Positions 34,585-43,290 of a stretch of 64,000 bases of DNA are shown in pieces. Under the pieces are notes generated by a model. The model did not search any database, was not told the DNA's origin, and saw only the letters and a list, made by a program, of their open reading frames with translations. The translations under genes and the position numbers were made by a program. How positions within the stretch are numbered: the stretch's first letter is position 1; every line of letters starts with the position of its first letter. Source of the stretch: Sphingomonas sp. DG1-23 (GTDB taxonomy: Bacteria; Pseudomonadota; Alphaproteobacteria; Sphingomonadales; Sphingomonadaceae); contig NZ_JAVAMA010000001.1 in the NCBI RefSeq assembly GCF_030730875.1, positions 372,001-436,000 of the forward strand. The letters are read 5' to 3'.

Positions 34585-35817
34585 GTGCCCAAGGACAAGG
34601 TTTTGACAGCGCCCGGCGCGACCATCGGCATTCCGCAGAGCCAGCGCCATTACGGGATGGACTGGCTGCGCATCGCCGCGTTCGGCCTGCTGATCGTCTA
34701 TCACGTCGCGATGGTGTTCGCGCCCTGGGCCTGGGTGATCAAGACCAGCCATAGCTATCCGCAGCTGATCGCGCCGATGGCTTTGCTGACGCCATGGCGG
34801 CTGCCCTTGCTGTTCGCGGTCTCGGGATATGCCTCTCGGAAACTGTTCGACCGTGCGGGCGATGCCCCGGCATTCGCGCACTCGCGCGCGGTGCGGCTGC
34901 TGGTGCCGCTGGCGTTCGGGATGGCTGCGGTCGTGCCGGTCGAGATGTGGGTGCGCGTGCTGGAGACCGGCTATCCCCACGGTTACCTGCGCTTCTGGGC
35001 GGTGGATTATTGGCGCGCGGGCAGTTTCTACGGGCGCGAATTCCCGAGCTGGGAGCATCTCTGGTTCGTCGCCTATCTCGCTGCGTACAGCCTGTTGCTC
35101 GCGGGGGCGCTCGCATGGCGCGGGCCGGCGGTGCTGGCGGGGCTGGCCCGCATTGCCGACTGGCTGACCCGCGGGTGGCGCTTGCTGTGGGTGCCGGTCG
35201 CCGCCCTGGTCACCTTGCGGCTCGGGCTGTTGTTCGTCGTTCCCGAGCGGCAGGGTCTGGTGTCCGACTGGGGCGGCCACAGCCAATATCTGCCGCTGTT
35301 CCTGTTCGGTTTCGCGCTGGCCGGCGCGCCGCAACTATGGCGCGCGATCGCCCGGATGTGGAAAGCCGCGCTGGGCGTGACGGCGGTCGCCGGCATGGTG
35401 GTGGTCGCCATCGAAGTCGCCTTTCCGGGCACCGCGGTCCCGCCGCACGCGCTGATGGCGCTCGATCGGGCGGCGCGGGTGACGATGGCGTGGGGCATGA
35501 TCCTCGCCTTGTTCCATGTCGCGGAGAATTGGTGGAACCGCGATCACCCATGGCGCAAGCCGCTCGCCGAGGCGGTATTTCCCTTCTACATCGTCCATCA
35601 TCCGGCGATCGTGCTGATCGCGTGGTACAGCCTGCCGCTCGAGCTCGATCCGTTCGCCGAATTCGCGTTGCTGCTCGGCGGAACGATCGCGATCTGCCTC
35701 GCGGTCTGGGCTGTCGGACGCCGGATCGGCTGGCTGCGGCCGCTGATCGGGTTGCGGCCGGTGGCGCGGCGACCGCGATCTGCTACGGAGGCGGCATCGA
35801 TCCCCGGAGTGCCGTAA
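34585..35817 (+). CDS. Acyltransferase 3 family membrane protein (OpgC-like)
   Basis: 410-residue integral membrane protein with about ten helices. It matches the Acyltransferase_3 family: [25 protein letters not shown] at the start (with the conserved R and H), [27 protein letters not shown] and [13 protein letters not shown] near the end. Family members transfer acyl groups to sugars, glucans or lipids at the membrane. GTG 34585 is used as the start. It overlaps the next gene by one base (TAATG). Its substrate is unknown. Confidence 0.9.
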   Translation: MPKDKVLTAPGATIGIPQSQRHYGMDWLRIAAFGLLIVYHVAMVFAPWAWVIKTSHSYPQLIAPMALLTPWRLPLLFAVSGYASRKLFDRAGDAPAFAHSRAVRLLVPLAFGMAAVVPVEMWVRVLETGYPHGYLRFWAVDYWRAGSFYGREFPSWEHLWFVAYLAAYSLLLAGALAWRGPAVLAGLARIADWLTRGWRLLWVPVAALVTLRLGLLFVVPERQGLVSDWGGHSQYLPLFLFGFALAGAPQLWRAIARMWKAALGVTAVAGMVVVAIEVAFPGTAVPPHALMALDRAARVTMAWGMILALFHVAENWWNRDHPWRKPLAEAVFPFYIVHHPAIVLIAWYSLPLELDPFAEFALLLGGTIAICLAVWAVGRRIGWLRPLIGLRPVARRPRSATEAASIPGVP

Positions 35818-36890
35818 TGCGCCTCTTGCCTCTCTTGCTCGGAGCCCTTTTCATGCCGCTGGCAGCCCAGGCCCAAAGTCAATCGGCGCAAAAGCCCAAA
35901 TGGACCCTGCTGATCCATGGCGGCGCCGGAATCATCGAGAAGGGCAAGCTCACCCCCGAGCAGGAGGCCGGCGCCACCGCCGGGCTCGACGCGGCGCTCG
36001 ATGCGGGATCGAAGGTGTTGGCTGCGGGTGGCTCGTCGCTCGATGCCGTGCAGGCGGCGGTGCAGGTGCTCGAGGACGATCCGCATTTTAATGCCGGGCG
36101 CGGCGCGGTGTTCACCTGGGACGCGAAGAACGAGCTCGACGCCGCGATCATGGACGGGCGCAACCGCGCCGCGGGATCGGTCGCGAGCACGACGACGACG
36201 CGCCACCCGGTCGCCGCGGCGCGCGCGGTGATGGAGAAGAGCCCGCACGTGATGCTGTCGGGCGCGGGCGCCGACCAGTTCGCGCGCGAGCAGGGGCTGG
36301 AACAGGTCGACAACAGCTGGTTCGCGACTCCCGAGCGCCGCCGGCAGCTCGACAAGATGAAGGCCAATGACAAGCTCGGCTGGTTCGACGTGGATTTGAA
36401 ATACGGCACGGTCGGCGCGGTCGCGATGGACCAGGACGGCCATGTCGCCGCGGCGACCTCGACAGGAGGCCTCACCGGCAAGCGCTGGGGCCGGATCGGC
36501 GACGCCCCGATCATCGGCGCGGGCACCTATGCCGACGATCGCGCCTGCGCGGTCTCGGCGACCGGCGCCGGCGAATTCTTCATCCGGGTCGGCGTCGCGC
36601 ACGAGATTTGCGCGCGGGTCCGCTTCGCGCAGCAGCTCGCGCTCGGAGATCGCGGCATCAGCGCCGCCAGCCCCGGCGCCGCGCCGCACGCGGCGACGGG
36701 GTACGGCGTGGATTATCAGGACGTGGCCGACGCCGTGATGGCCGAGGTCAAGCAACTCGGCGGAACCGGCGGCGTCATCGTGGTCGGGACCGAGGGCGAG
36801 ATGGTGTGGAGCTTCAACACGCCGGGCATGTATCGGGGCCGCGCCTCCTCCGGCGGCGACCGGGTGGTGGCGTTTTACGGCGAGGACTGA
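35817..36890 (+). CDS. iaaA: Isoaspartyl peptidase/L-asparaginase (Ntn hydrolase)
   Basis: 357-residue secreted plant-type asparaginase/beta-aspartyl peptidase. A signal peptide (LLPLLLGALFMPLAAQAQ) is followed by the HGGAG motif and the NAGRGA loop. The self-processing site precedes GTVGAVAMD, where Thr becomes the N-terminal nucleophile of the beta subunit. TSTGGLTGKRWGRIGDAPIIGAGTYAD binds the substrate. In most bacteria this enzyme is cytosolic, so the signal peptide indicates a periplasmic role in amino-acid salvage. ATG 35817 overlaps the acyltransferase stop by one base. Confidence 0.93.
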   Translation: MRLLPLLLGALFMPLAAQAQSQSAQKPKWTLLIHGGAGIIEKGKLTPEQEAGATAGLDAALDAGSKVLAAGGSSLDAVQAAVQVLEDDPHFNAGRGAVFTWDAKNELDAAIMDGRNRAAGSVASTTTTRHPVAAARAVMEKSPHVMLSGAGADQFAREQGLEQVDNSWFATPERRRQLDKMKANDKLGWFDVDLKYGTVGAVAMDQDGHVAAATSTGGLTGKRWGRIGDAPIIGAGTYADDRACAVSATGAGEFFIRVGVAHEICARVRFAQQLALGDRGISAASPGAAPHAATGYGVDYQDVADAVMAEVKQLGGTGGVIVVGTEGEMVWSFNTPGMYRGRASSGGDRVVAFYGED

Positions 36891-36892
36891 TT

Positions 36893-37020
36893 CAATCCTC
36901 TCCCGGAGGGGGAGGTGGCAGCCGCAGGCTGACGGAGGGGTATTCTCCACAGACCGTATCGCTCGTGGAGAATACCCCTCCGCCGCTTCGCGGTCCCCCT
37001 CCCCCTCCGGGGGAGGATTG
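36893..37020. repeat. C/T-rich palindromic repeat element, about 128 bp
   Basis: Arms built from CCTCTCCCGGAGGGGGAGG and CCTCCCCCTCCGGGGGAGG lie in inverted orientation, with GCCGCAGGCTGACGGAGGGG and GTGGAGAATACCCCTCC inside. Same type as 43132-43279 and 47490-47629. It separates iaaA from the nuclease gene. Confidence 0.75.
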
Positions 37021-37034
37021 GCTATGGCAGCACC

Positions 37035-37880
37035 ATGATTCGAAAGCTTCTGCTCCCGCTGTTGGCTATGCTCGCCGCGTTGCTCCCCGCCCAGGCCAAT
37101 GCTTATTGGGAATATGGCCATGAGACGGTCGCGGCGATCGCGTACCGCAACGTCACCCCGGCGGTGCGCACCGAGATCGGCAAATTGCTCGCGCATCAGG
37201 CGTTGCTCGAGACCCCGACCTGTCCGGCGCGGACGATCGAGCAAGCGAGCGTCTGGGCCGATTGCATCAAAGAGCTCGGGCCGCGCTTCAGCTATGCCTA
37301 TAATTGGCACTATCAGAACGTGAACGTCTGCAAGGACTTCACGCTCAAGGGCAATTGTCCCGACGGCAATTGCGTCTCGGCGCAGATCGAGCGCGCCGCC
37401 AAATTGCTCAAGGATCGCAAGGTGCCGGTGCGCGAGCGGGTGATGGCGCTCGCCTTCCTCGTCCATTTCGTCGGCGATCTCCACCAGCCGCTCCATGCCG
37501 GAGACCGCGGCGACCTCGGCGGCAACCGGGCGCGTTCGACCTATGGCCTCTATTCGACCGAGAGGCTCAACCTCCATTCGATCTGGGACGGGCTGCTCGC
37601 CGAGCGGGCGATCTCGACGCCGCCGTCGCTGGTCCGGGCCTATTCGGCCGAAGAGCGCGCGGCAGTGAATGGCGGCAGCATCGAGGATTGGAGCCGCGAC
37701 AGCTGGCAGGTCGCACGCGACGTGGTCTATGGCAGCGCCTATGGCGATCCGTGCGGGCCGGTGCCCGAGCGGGCGAAGCTCGACGAGGCGATGATCGAGA
37801 AACTGATCGAGCCGGCGCGGCAACAATTGGTCAAGGGCGGGCTGCGGCTGGCGCGGCTGCTGGATGAAGCTTTGGGGTAA
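37035..37880 (+). CDS. S1/P1 family nuclease
   Basis: Zinc-dependent secreted nuclease of the S1/P1 family, which cleaves single-stranded DNA and RNA and removes 3'-phosphates. A signal peptide (LLLPLLAMLAALLPAQANA) is followed by YWEYGHETVAAIA; in this family Trp and the GH histidine are zinc ligands at the mature N-terminus. The other ligands lie in ALAFLVHFVGDLHQPLHAGDRGDLGGN and NLHSIWDG. Six cysteines support disulfides. 281 residues is normal. ATG 37035. It is in the same orientation as the upstream peptidase but separated by a repeat. Confidence 0.93.
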   Translation: MIRKLLLPLLAMLAALLPAQANAYWEYGHETVAAIAYRNVTPAVRTEIGKLLAHQALLETPTCPARTIEQASVWADCIKELGPRFSYAYNWHYQNVNVCKDFTLKGNCPDGNCVSAQIERAAKLLKDRKVPVRERVMALAFLVHFVGDLHQPLHAGDRGDLGGNRARSTYGLYSTERLNLHSIWDGLLAERAISTPPSLVRAYSAEERAAVNGGSIEDWSRDSWQVARDVVYGSAYGDPCGPVPERAKLDEAMIEKLIEPARQQLVKGGLRLARLLDEALG

Positions 37881-37885
37881 TTCCC

Positions 37886-37935
37886 TCATCCTCCCCCGCA
37901 AGGGGGAAATGTCAGGCACAGCCTGACGGAGGGGG
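37886..37935. repeat. Half of a C/T-rich palindromic repeat
   Basis: CATCCTCCCCCGCAAGGGGGA hairpin followed by GGCACAGCCTGACGGAGGGGGGA, the outer half of the same family as 36893-37020, between two convergent genes. Confidence 0.55.
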
Positions 37936-37948
37936 GATTCAAGAATGG

Positions 37949-38218
37949 CTACTCCCGGTCGCCCCAGCGCCATCTCCAGCCACCGTCGGTCTTGATCCAG
38001 CACAGCCAGAGCGCGCCGGCGAACAGCGGAATGAACAGCAATTGATAGAGTGCGCTGCGCTGGGTAAGGCCGGTGATCCCGCCGGCAACCAGCATGGTCG
38101 CGAGCACCAGCGCCCATCCCTGCCACGTCGCGGGGACCACGCCCCAGCCGTAGCGCTTCTGCGCGAACCAATAGCCGGGACGGACGCGATAGCCGTTGCG
38201 GATCCAGTGCGGGATCAT
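37949..38218 (-). CDS. Small membrane protein, last gene of the SPFH operon
   Basis: 89 residues, with a basic aromatic N-terminus (MIPHWIRNGYRVRPGYWFAQKRYGWGV) and two hydrophobic helices (WALVLATMLVAGGITGL and LYQLLFIPLFAGALWLCWI), ending in WRWRWGDRE. I do not recognise the family. ATG 38218 overlaps the stop of the 32-residue peptide by four bases (ATGA), so its translation depends on that peptide. It is the distal gene of the operon that starts with the SPFH protein. Confidence 0.75.
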   Translation of the reverse strand: MIPHWIRNGYRVRPGYWFAQKRYGWGVVPATWQGWALVLATMLVAGGITGLTQRSALYQLLFIPLFAGALWLCWIKTDGGWRWRWGDRE

Positions 38219-38313
38219 GCCAGTGCGATCACGATCCCGCCGGCGAGCAGCATCAATGCCGCGCCGACGAGCCAGGGAAGCCGCTTCGCATTGCTGTGAA
38301 TCACCATCATCAT
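38215..38313 (-). CDS. 32-residue single-helix membrane peptide
   Basis: A very small open reading frame: MMMVIHSNAKRLPWLVGAAL, then a hydrophobic helix ending in IALA. GAGGAGA seven to eight bases before the ATG at 38313 is one of the strongest ribosome-binding sites in this operon, and the stop overlaps the next start (ATGA). One membrane helix spans about residues 13-32. These points together argue for a real peptide rather than chance. Function unknown. Confidence 0.65.
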   Translation of the reverse strand: MMMVIHSNAKRLPWLVGAALMLLAGGIVIALA

Positions 38314-38343
38314 CGCGTGTCTCCTCGATCAGATTTGCAGGAC

Positions 38344-38556
38344 TCAGTTCTTCGCGTAATTTTCGAGAAAGCCGCAGCGGCCGCAGCGCCATGCCTGGAT
38401 GTCGATCGGCTTGTGCGGCAGCTTCAGGCCGAGCAGCAGAAGCTTTCTCGGCGGCCCAGCCACCCAGCTTGTGGCGCGGCGATACGTGTCGCGTCCGGTG
38501 AGGGTGAAGCCTTGCTCCATCGTCCCCTGGCATTTCGGGCAAGTATGCGCACGCAT
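38344..38556 (-). CDS. Small zinc-ribbon protein
   Basis: 70 residues with two CxxC knuckles, TCPKCQG at the N-terminus and RCGRCGF near the C-terminus, typical of a zinc ribbon. The middle is basic and hydrophobic (GPPRKLLLLGLKLPHKP). The start ATG 38556 follows GGGAGAGTGAG. It lies one base after the RHH stop codon, so the two are cotranscribed. It may bind a nucleic acid or protein; no partner is known. It resembles small zinc ribbons of the DUF6487 kind, but I am not certain. Confidence 0.75.
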   Translation of the reverse strand: MRAHTCPKCQGTMEQGFTLTGRDTYRRATSWVAGPPRKLLLLGLKLPHKPIDIQAWRCGRCGFLENYAKN

Positions 38557-38557
38557 C

Positions 38558-38788
38558 TCACTCTCCCTTTTCGGTCTCGGACAGATCCTGTCGCGGCGGG
38601 CGCCCGCGCTTCGCGCGTACCGGCTCCGCCAATTTCACGCCGCGACGTCCCAGCGCCTCGCGCAACAGGCATTCGACCTGCGCGTTGACGCTGCGCAGGT
38701 CGCTCGCCGCCGCGCGCTCGATCGCCGCGTAGAGTGCGGGATCGAGACGCAGCGGGAACGCCTTTTTGGGGGGTGCCGACACGCGCAC
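38558..38788 (-). CDS. Ribbon-helix-helix (Arc-like) DNA-binding protein
   Basis: Up to 76 residues, with the pattern FPLRLDPALYAAIERAAASDLRSVNAQVECLLREALG, a beta-strand followed by two helices as in Arc/MetJ-type regulators. A basic, Pro-rich tail follows (RAKRGRPPR, like an AT-hook). The start is uncertain: GTG 38788 leaves almost no space after AGGAA, so GTG 38782 (74 residues) is at least as likely. It lies three bases after the SPFH stop, so it is probably the autoregulator of this operon. No toxin gene is adjacent. Confidence 0.82.
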   Translation of the reverse strand: MRVSAPPKKAFPLRLDPALYAAIERAAASDLRSVNAQVECLLREALGRRGVKLAEPVRAKRGRPPRQDLSETEKGE

Positions 38789-38791
38789 TTC

Positions 38792-39697
38792 CTATTGGTA
38801 GAGCGAGCCTGCATTGACGACGGGCTGGGTGTCACGCTCGCCGCACAATACCACCATCAGGTTCGAGACCATCGCTGCACGGCGCTCGTCGTCGAGCTCG
38901 ACGACATTCTTGGCGCTGAGCTGGTCGAGCGCCATCTCGACCATGCCGACCGCGCCCTCAACCAGGGTCTGGCGCGCCGCGACCACGGCCTGGGCCTGCT
39001 GGCGGCGCAGCATCGCCCCGGCGATCTCCTGTGCGTAAGCGAGGTGGGTGAAGCCGCACTCGTCGACGGTGATCCCCGCGACGGTGAGCCGCGCGATCAG
39101 TTCGGTGCGCAATTCGTTGCCGACCTGATCGTGGTTGCCGCGCAGCGTGATCTCCTGATGCTCGAAATCGTCATATGGATAACGCGAGCCGATCGTGCGC
39201 ACCGCAGCCTCGATCTGGACGTTCACGAACGCCTTGTAATCGTCGACGTCGAACAGCGCCTGCGCGGTATCCGTCACGCGCCAAACCACTTGCGCCGCCA
39301 TCTCGATCGGATTGCCGCGCAGATCGTTGACCTTGATCCGCTCGGAAATGATGTTGTTGGCCCGTACCGAGACCTTCTTCTTGAGCATCCACGGCCATGT
39401 CCAGCGCAGTCCGGTGGTGCGATCGGTGCCGCGATAGTCGCCGAACAGCAGCACCACCGCCGCCTGATTGGGCTGGAGAAGATAGAAGCCGGCGATGACG
39501 AACAGGAACAGGGTGCACGACAGGAACAGCGTCAGGACGATGACCCAGTCGGCGACCCGATCGATCTGGCCGACCGCCGCCGCCACGCCCGCAATCGGCA
39601 ACAGCAATATGAGCAGCATGCCATAACCGCTCATGGTGTGCGCCCCGCGCTCGCTGCTCTGTCGCAGGGCAGACGCCGCGCCACGAATATCCGTCAT
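38792..39697 (-). CDS. SPFH/Band 7 domain protein
   Basis: 301 residues with two N-terminal membrane helices ([17 protein letters not shown] and [24 protein letters not shown]) and an SPFH domain ([30 protein letters not shown] to [42 protein letters not shown]). SPFH proteins form large ring assemblies in membranes and recruit proteases or phage-defence partners. ATG 39697 has GGGAGG four bases upstream; GTG 39700 is the alternative. It heads a five-gene operon with the RHH protein, a zinc ribbon and two small membrane proteins. Confidence 0.92.
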   Translation of the reverse strand: MTDIRGAASALRQSSERGAHTMSGYGMLLILLLPIAGVAAAVGQIDRVADWVIVLTLFLSCTLFLFVIAGFYLLQPNQAAVVLLFGDYRGTDRTTGLRWTWPWMLKKKVSVRANNIISERIKVNDLRGNPIEMAAQVVWRVTDTAQALFDVDDYKAFVNVQIEAAVRTIGSRYPYDDFEHQEITLRGNHDQVGNELRTELIARLTVAGITVDECGFTHLAYAQEIAGAMLRRQQAQAVVAARQTLVEGAVGMVEMALDQLSAKNVVELDDERRAAMVSNLMVVLCGERDTQPVVNAGSLYQ

Positions 39698-39714
39698 CAC
39701 TGCCTCCCGTTATT

Positions 39715-39724
39715 GTGATATCAC
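39715..39724. promoter_or_regulatory. Perfect palindrome GTGATATCAC upstream of the SPFH operon
   Basis: A 10-bp perfect palindrome, 18 bases upstream of the SPFH start codon, in an AT-rich stretch. Position and symmetry suggest an operator, perhaps for the RHH protein of the same operon. Confidence 0.45.
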
Positions 39725-39772
39725 TTTTATATCGGGATAGACATGCTTGCAAGCGCAATCGGCGGACATGCG

Positions 39773-39809
39773 AACGCCGCCGATCCCGCGAGGATCGACG
39801 GCGTTTTCT
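39773..39809. terminator. Hairpin in the gap between pal and the SPFH operon
   Basis: AACGCCGCCGATC and GATCGACGGCGTT form a stem with a loop of about seven bases, followed on the plus strand by TTTTCTT. No plus-strand gene ends here, so the direction is odd; it may act bidirectionally. Confidence 0.4.
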
Positions 39810-39922
39810 TGCGGGTGTCGATTTGATCCGATGATTGCCACCGAGCCGGAGAGTCTCTTGGGCGCGCAGACGCGCGCACCCACCCCAGCCCCTCCCTGCG
39901 AGCAGGGAGGGGGGCATCGACC

Positions 39923-40432
39923 TCAATTGATGACGACGGTCACCGCGCGGCGGTTCTGCGCCCAGCTGGCTTCGTCCGAGCCCAGGGCGATCGGGCGCTC
40001 CTTGCCATAGCTGATCGTGGTGATGCGGGTCGCCGAGACGCCGCGCGCCGCGAGATAATTCTTCGCGGCATTGGCGCGGCGATCGCCGAGGCCGAGATTA
40101 TATTCGCGGGTGCCGCGCTCGTCGGCATGGCCCTCGAGCGTGATCCGCGCCTCGGGATGCGCGACGAGCCAGCTGGCCTGGCTGTCGAGGATCGAACGCG
40201 CTTCGGAATCGATATCATATTGGTCGAGCGCGAAATGCACGGTGTCGCTGGTGACCTCGCGCTTGAACTGCTCGTTGAGGCGCCCGGCGAGCGTATCGCT
40301 GCTCTCGCCGCCATCGGTGGCAACCGGCGTCTCGGTGGGGGCCGGCGGCAGCTCGGGCGGTCGCTTCTTGGCGCAGCCCGCGGTGGCGACAAGCGCCAGG
40401 CCCAGAACCAGGCCGGTCGTCATCTTGGCCAT
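39923..40432 (-). CDS. pal: Peptidoglycan-associated lipoprotein Pal
   Basis: 169-residue outer-membrane lipoprotein of the Tol-Pal system. The lipobox is LVATAGC with the lipidated Cys at residue 20. A Pro-rich linker precedes the OmpA-like domain, with VHFALDQYDIDSEAR, ITLEGHADERGTREYNLGLGDRRANAAKNYL and RITTISYGKERP binding diaminopimelate peptides in peptidoglycan. It is the last gene of the tol-pal operon, 51 bases after tolB. Confidence 0.97.
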   Translation of the reverse strand: MAKMTTGLVLGLALVATAGCAKKRPPELPPAPTETPVATDGGESSDTLAGRLNEQFKREVTSDTVHFALDQYDIDSEARSILDSQASWLVAHPEARITLEGHADERGTREYNLGLGDRRANAAKNYLAARGVSATRITTISYGKERPIALGSDEASWAQNRRAVTVVIN

Positions 40433-40483
40433 CTTATTCCTCCTCTAGTCGTGATTTCTGCAGCAACCCGCTTGCGTAACGTT

Positions 40484-41857
40484 TCAGGGGCGAATCGGTC
40501 CCCAGCTCGGATCCGAGCCGTCGAGCGGCGTCGGGATCTTGCGCGCGTTGACCCCGGTGAGATCGACCGACCACAAATCGGGCTTGCCCGAGCCCTGTGA
40601 CGCCCGGAAGAACATCAGCACGCGGCCGTTGGGCGACCAGGTCGGGCCTTCGTCGCCCCATGCATTGGTGAGCAATTTCTCGCCGCCGCCGCTGGCGTTC
40701 ATCACCCCGATGCGGAACGCGCCGCCGCCGGTGCGGGTGAAGGCGATCAGATCGCCGCGCGGGCTCCATACCGGGGTGGCATAGCGCCCGCCGCCGAAGC
40801 TGATCCGCTTCTGGTTCGAACCGTCGGCGTTCATCACGTAAAGCTGCTGGGTGCCGCCGCGATCGCTTTCGAAGACGATGCGGCTGCCGTCGGGCGAATA
40901 GCTGCCGCCGGTGTCGATGCCGGGCACGTTGGTCAGCCGCTGCGGCTGGCCGCCGTTCACCGAGATGCGATAGATGTCGGTATTGCCCGCCACCGACATC
41001 GAGAACAGGATCGAGCGTCCGTCAGGCGAGAAATGCGGCGCGAAATTCTGGCTGACATTCTCGACCAGCCGGCGGTTGGTCCGCGCGGACATATTGTAGA
41101 TCCAGATCGACGGGCGCCGATTCTCGTAGCTCATATAGACGATCGCGTTCTGCTTCGGCGACATGCGCGGGGTGAGCACGATGTTCTGGCCGTTGGTCAG
41201 GAAACGATGATTGGCGCCGTCCTGATCCATGATCGCGATCTGCTTGCGGCGTTTCCCCTTGGGACCCTGCTCGGCGACATAGACGATCTGGCTGTCGAAA
41301 TAGGGGCCCTCGCCGGTGAGCCGGGTATAGATCGAATCGGCGCATTTGTGCGCGGCGCGGCGCCAGTCGCCGGGCGAGACGACGAAACCCTGGCGGACCA
41401 GTTCGGTCTGCGCGGCGAGATCGTAGAGGTAGCAGCCGATCGTCAGCGTGCCGTTGCCATTGGCGCGGACATAGCCCTGGACCAGCGCCTGCCCGCCGCT
41501 CCACCCCGCATAATTGGGCTGGGTGACTTCCGAATAGGCGATGCCGCGCGCCGCATTGGGGCCGACGGTCTTGAACAGGCCGGTGTTGCGGAGATCGTCG
41601 TCGACGATCTGGGCGAGCTTGCGCCCGAGCTCGTCGGTGGAACCCGCCGGGGTCGAGGCGACCGACGAAGTCGGCATCGCCGGGATCAGGATCGGCAGCG
41701 GGGCGGACATGCCGCCCTCGACATCGACGACGAGGCCGCCGGACTGATCGTCCTGGTTGCTCGCGCCGATCGGCGGGGGCGTCACCACCTGTGCGTTCGC
41801 GACACCTGCGGAGGTCGCCGCCAGTGCGGCCAGCGCGATCGGGATTGTTCGCATCAT
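40484..41857 (-). CDS. tolB: Tol-Pal system translocation protein TolB
   Basis: Periplasmic protein of 457 residues that binds Pal. A signal peptide (ALAALAATSAGVANAQ) is followed by an alpha/beta N-terminal domain of about 150 residues and a six-bladed beta-propeller with repeats such as NIVLTPRMSPKQNAIVYMSYE, RSILFSMSVAGNTDIYRI and SRIVFESDRGGTQQLYVMNADG. All six blades appear present. It sits 8 bases after tolA. Confidence 0.97.
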   Translation of the reverse strand: MMRTIPIALAALAATSAGVANAQVVTPPPIGASNQDDQSGGLVVDVEGGMSAPLPILIPAMPTSSVASTPAGSTDELGRKLAQIVDDDLRNTGLFKTVGPNAARGIAYSEVTQPNYAGWSGGQALVQGYVRANGNGTLTIGCYLYDLAAQTELVRQGFVVSPGDWRRAAHKCADSIYTRLTGEGPYFDSQIVYVAEQGPKGKRRKQIAIMDQDGANHRFLTNGQNIVLTPRMSPKQNAIVYMSYENRRPSIWIYNMSARTNRRLVENVSQNFAPHFSPDGRSILFSMSVAGNTDIYRISVNGGQPQRLTNVPGIDTGGSYSPDGSRIVFESDRGGTQQLYVMNADGSNQKRISFGGGRYATPVWSPRGDLIAFTRTGGGAFRIGVMNASGGGEKLLTNAWGDEGPTWSPNGRVLMFFRASQGSGKPDLWSVDLTGVNARKIPTPLDGSDPSWGPIRP

Positions 41858-41865
41858 CTCGTTCC

Positions 41866-42684
41866 TCAGCTCGTCAATCGATATCGAAGGGTGAAGCTCT
41901 TCCAGCCATTGGGCACGTCGTAGAGCTCGGCCGGCAGCCCGCGCAGCGGCGAGCAGGCCGCGAAGATCGCGCGCACCGCATCGTCGACGCGCTCGACATA
42001 ACGCTGGTTGCCATCGTCGACCCCGGTATGGCCCATGATGCGCGGCGGTCCGGCCAGCGAGCCGTCCTTGTTGATCCGCAGATTGACCGTGACGCGGATC
42101 TGGTCCGCGCCTGGGCCGGGATTGACCTGGCGATTGGCGCAGGGCTGGACCTGGCGCTGGATCGCCGAGCCGATATCGGCGGCGGCCTTTGCCGACATCT
42201 TCGCGGCGGGCGGCGTGGTCGCGCTGCCCTGGCGGTTGTTCGAGCGGCCAAGATCGAGCCCGTCGAGATTGCCGGTCGGGCGCACCGCACGGCGGGTCGG
42301 CTGCGGGGTGGATGCCGGCGCGGCGGTGACCGGCTTCGAAGGCGGCGCCGGCCTGGCTTTGGGCGCGGGCGCCGGCTTGGGCGGGCTCGGTTGCGGCTTC
42401 GCCGCCGGCTCGGGCTCGGGCTCGGACACCGGTTCGGGCGGCGCGCTGTCGGGCTCGACCGGGGCTTCGACCGGCGACTTCTTCGCCGCTTCGGGTTCGC
42501 TGCTGATCACCGGTGCGGTGCTTTCGAGCCCGACATCCTCGGCGAAGGACACCGCGATCGGCGTGCTGACCAGCATGTCGGGGTTGGGGGATTCTAGAAA
42601 ACCGATCGAGAGCAGCTTGAACAGCGCCGCGTGCAACGCCACCGCGACGGCGAGTCCGCCCATTTCGGCGCGAGTCAGTGCCAT
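41866..42684 (-). CDS. tolA: TolA-like protein with a Pro-rich linker
   Basis: 272 residues. One N-terminal membrane helix (AVAVALHAALFKLLSIGFL) anchors it. The region from about 55 to 130 is a Pro/Glu/Lys-rich linker (PVSEPEPEPAAKPQPSPPKPAP), in place of the long KxAxx helix of E. coli TolA. The C-terminal domain resembles TonB/TolA domain III (DQIRVTVNLRINKDGSLAGPP, RAIFAACSPLRGLPAELY). Its position between tolR and tolB supports TolA rather than an unrelated TonB. Confidence 0.9.
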   Translation of the reverse strand: MALTRAEMGGLAVAVALHAALFKLLSIGFLESPNPDMLVSTPIAVSFAEDVGLESTAPVISSEPEAAKKSPVEAPVEPDSAPPEPVSEPEPEPAAKPQPSPPKPAPAPKARPAPPSKPVTAAPASTPQPTRRAVRPTGNLDGLDLGRSNNRQGSATTPPAAKMSAKAAADIGSAIQRQVQPCANRQVNPGPGADQIRVTVNLRINKDGSLAGPPRIMGHTGVDDGNQRYVERVDDAVRAIFAACSPLRGLPAELYDVPNGWKSFTLRYRLTS

Positions 42685-42688
42685 CGCG

Positions 42689-43126
<438 letters not shown>

Positions 43127-43131
43127 GCCTC

Positions 43132-43279
43132 AATTCCTCCCCGGCACGGGGAGGGGGACCAGCCGCAGGCTGGTGGAGGGGGTCCGCTCTCCGCGGACGA
43201 AATCGCTGGAGGAGGGCGGGGGCCCCTCCACCACGCCGCTTCGCGACGCGGTCCCCCTCCCCGTTCCGGGGAGGAATTT
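43132..43279. repeat. C/T-rich palindromic repeat element inside the tol operon, about 148 bp
   Basis: Arms TTCCTCCCCGGCACGGGGAGG and CCTCCCCGTTCCGGGGAGGAA face each other, with AGCCGCAGGCTGGTGGAGG and CCTCCACCACGCCGCTTCG inside. It sits between tolQ and tolR, so it has entered an operon without apparently breaking it. The structure matches 36893-37020 and 47490-47629. Confidence 0.75.
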
Positions 43280-43290
43280 TGGGGCCAGCC

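Noticed and set aside
34513..35334. Upstream extension of ispG
   Set aside because: The extension lies opposite the acyltransferase gene and has no counterpart in IspG proteins.
35598..38171. 857-residue open frame on the minus strand
   Set aside because: It lies opposite iaaA and the nuclease, which have clear families; its sequence is Arg/His/Asp-rich with no recognisable domain, as expected from an antisense frame in high-GC DNA.
38558..38788. RHH protein as the antitoxin of a toxin-antitoxin pair
   Set aside because: No toxin-like gene is adjacent; the neighbours are an SPFH protein and a zinc ribbon.
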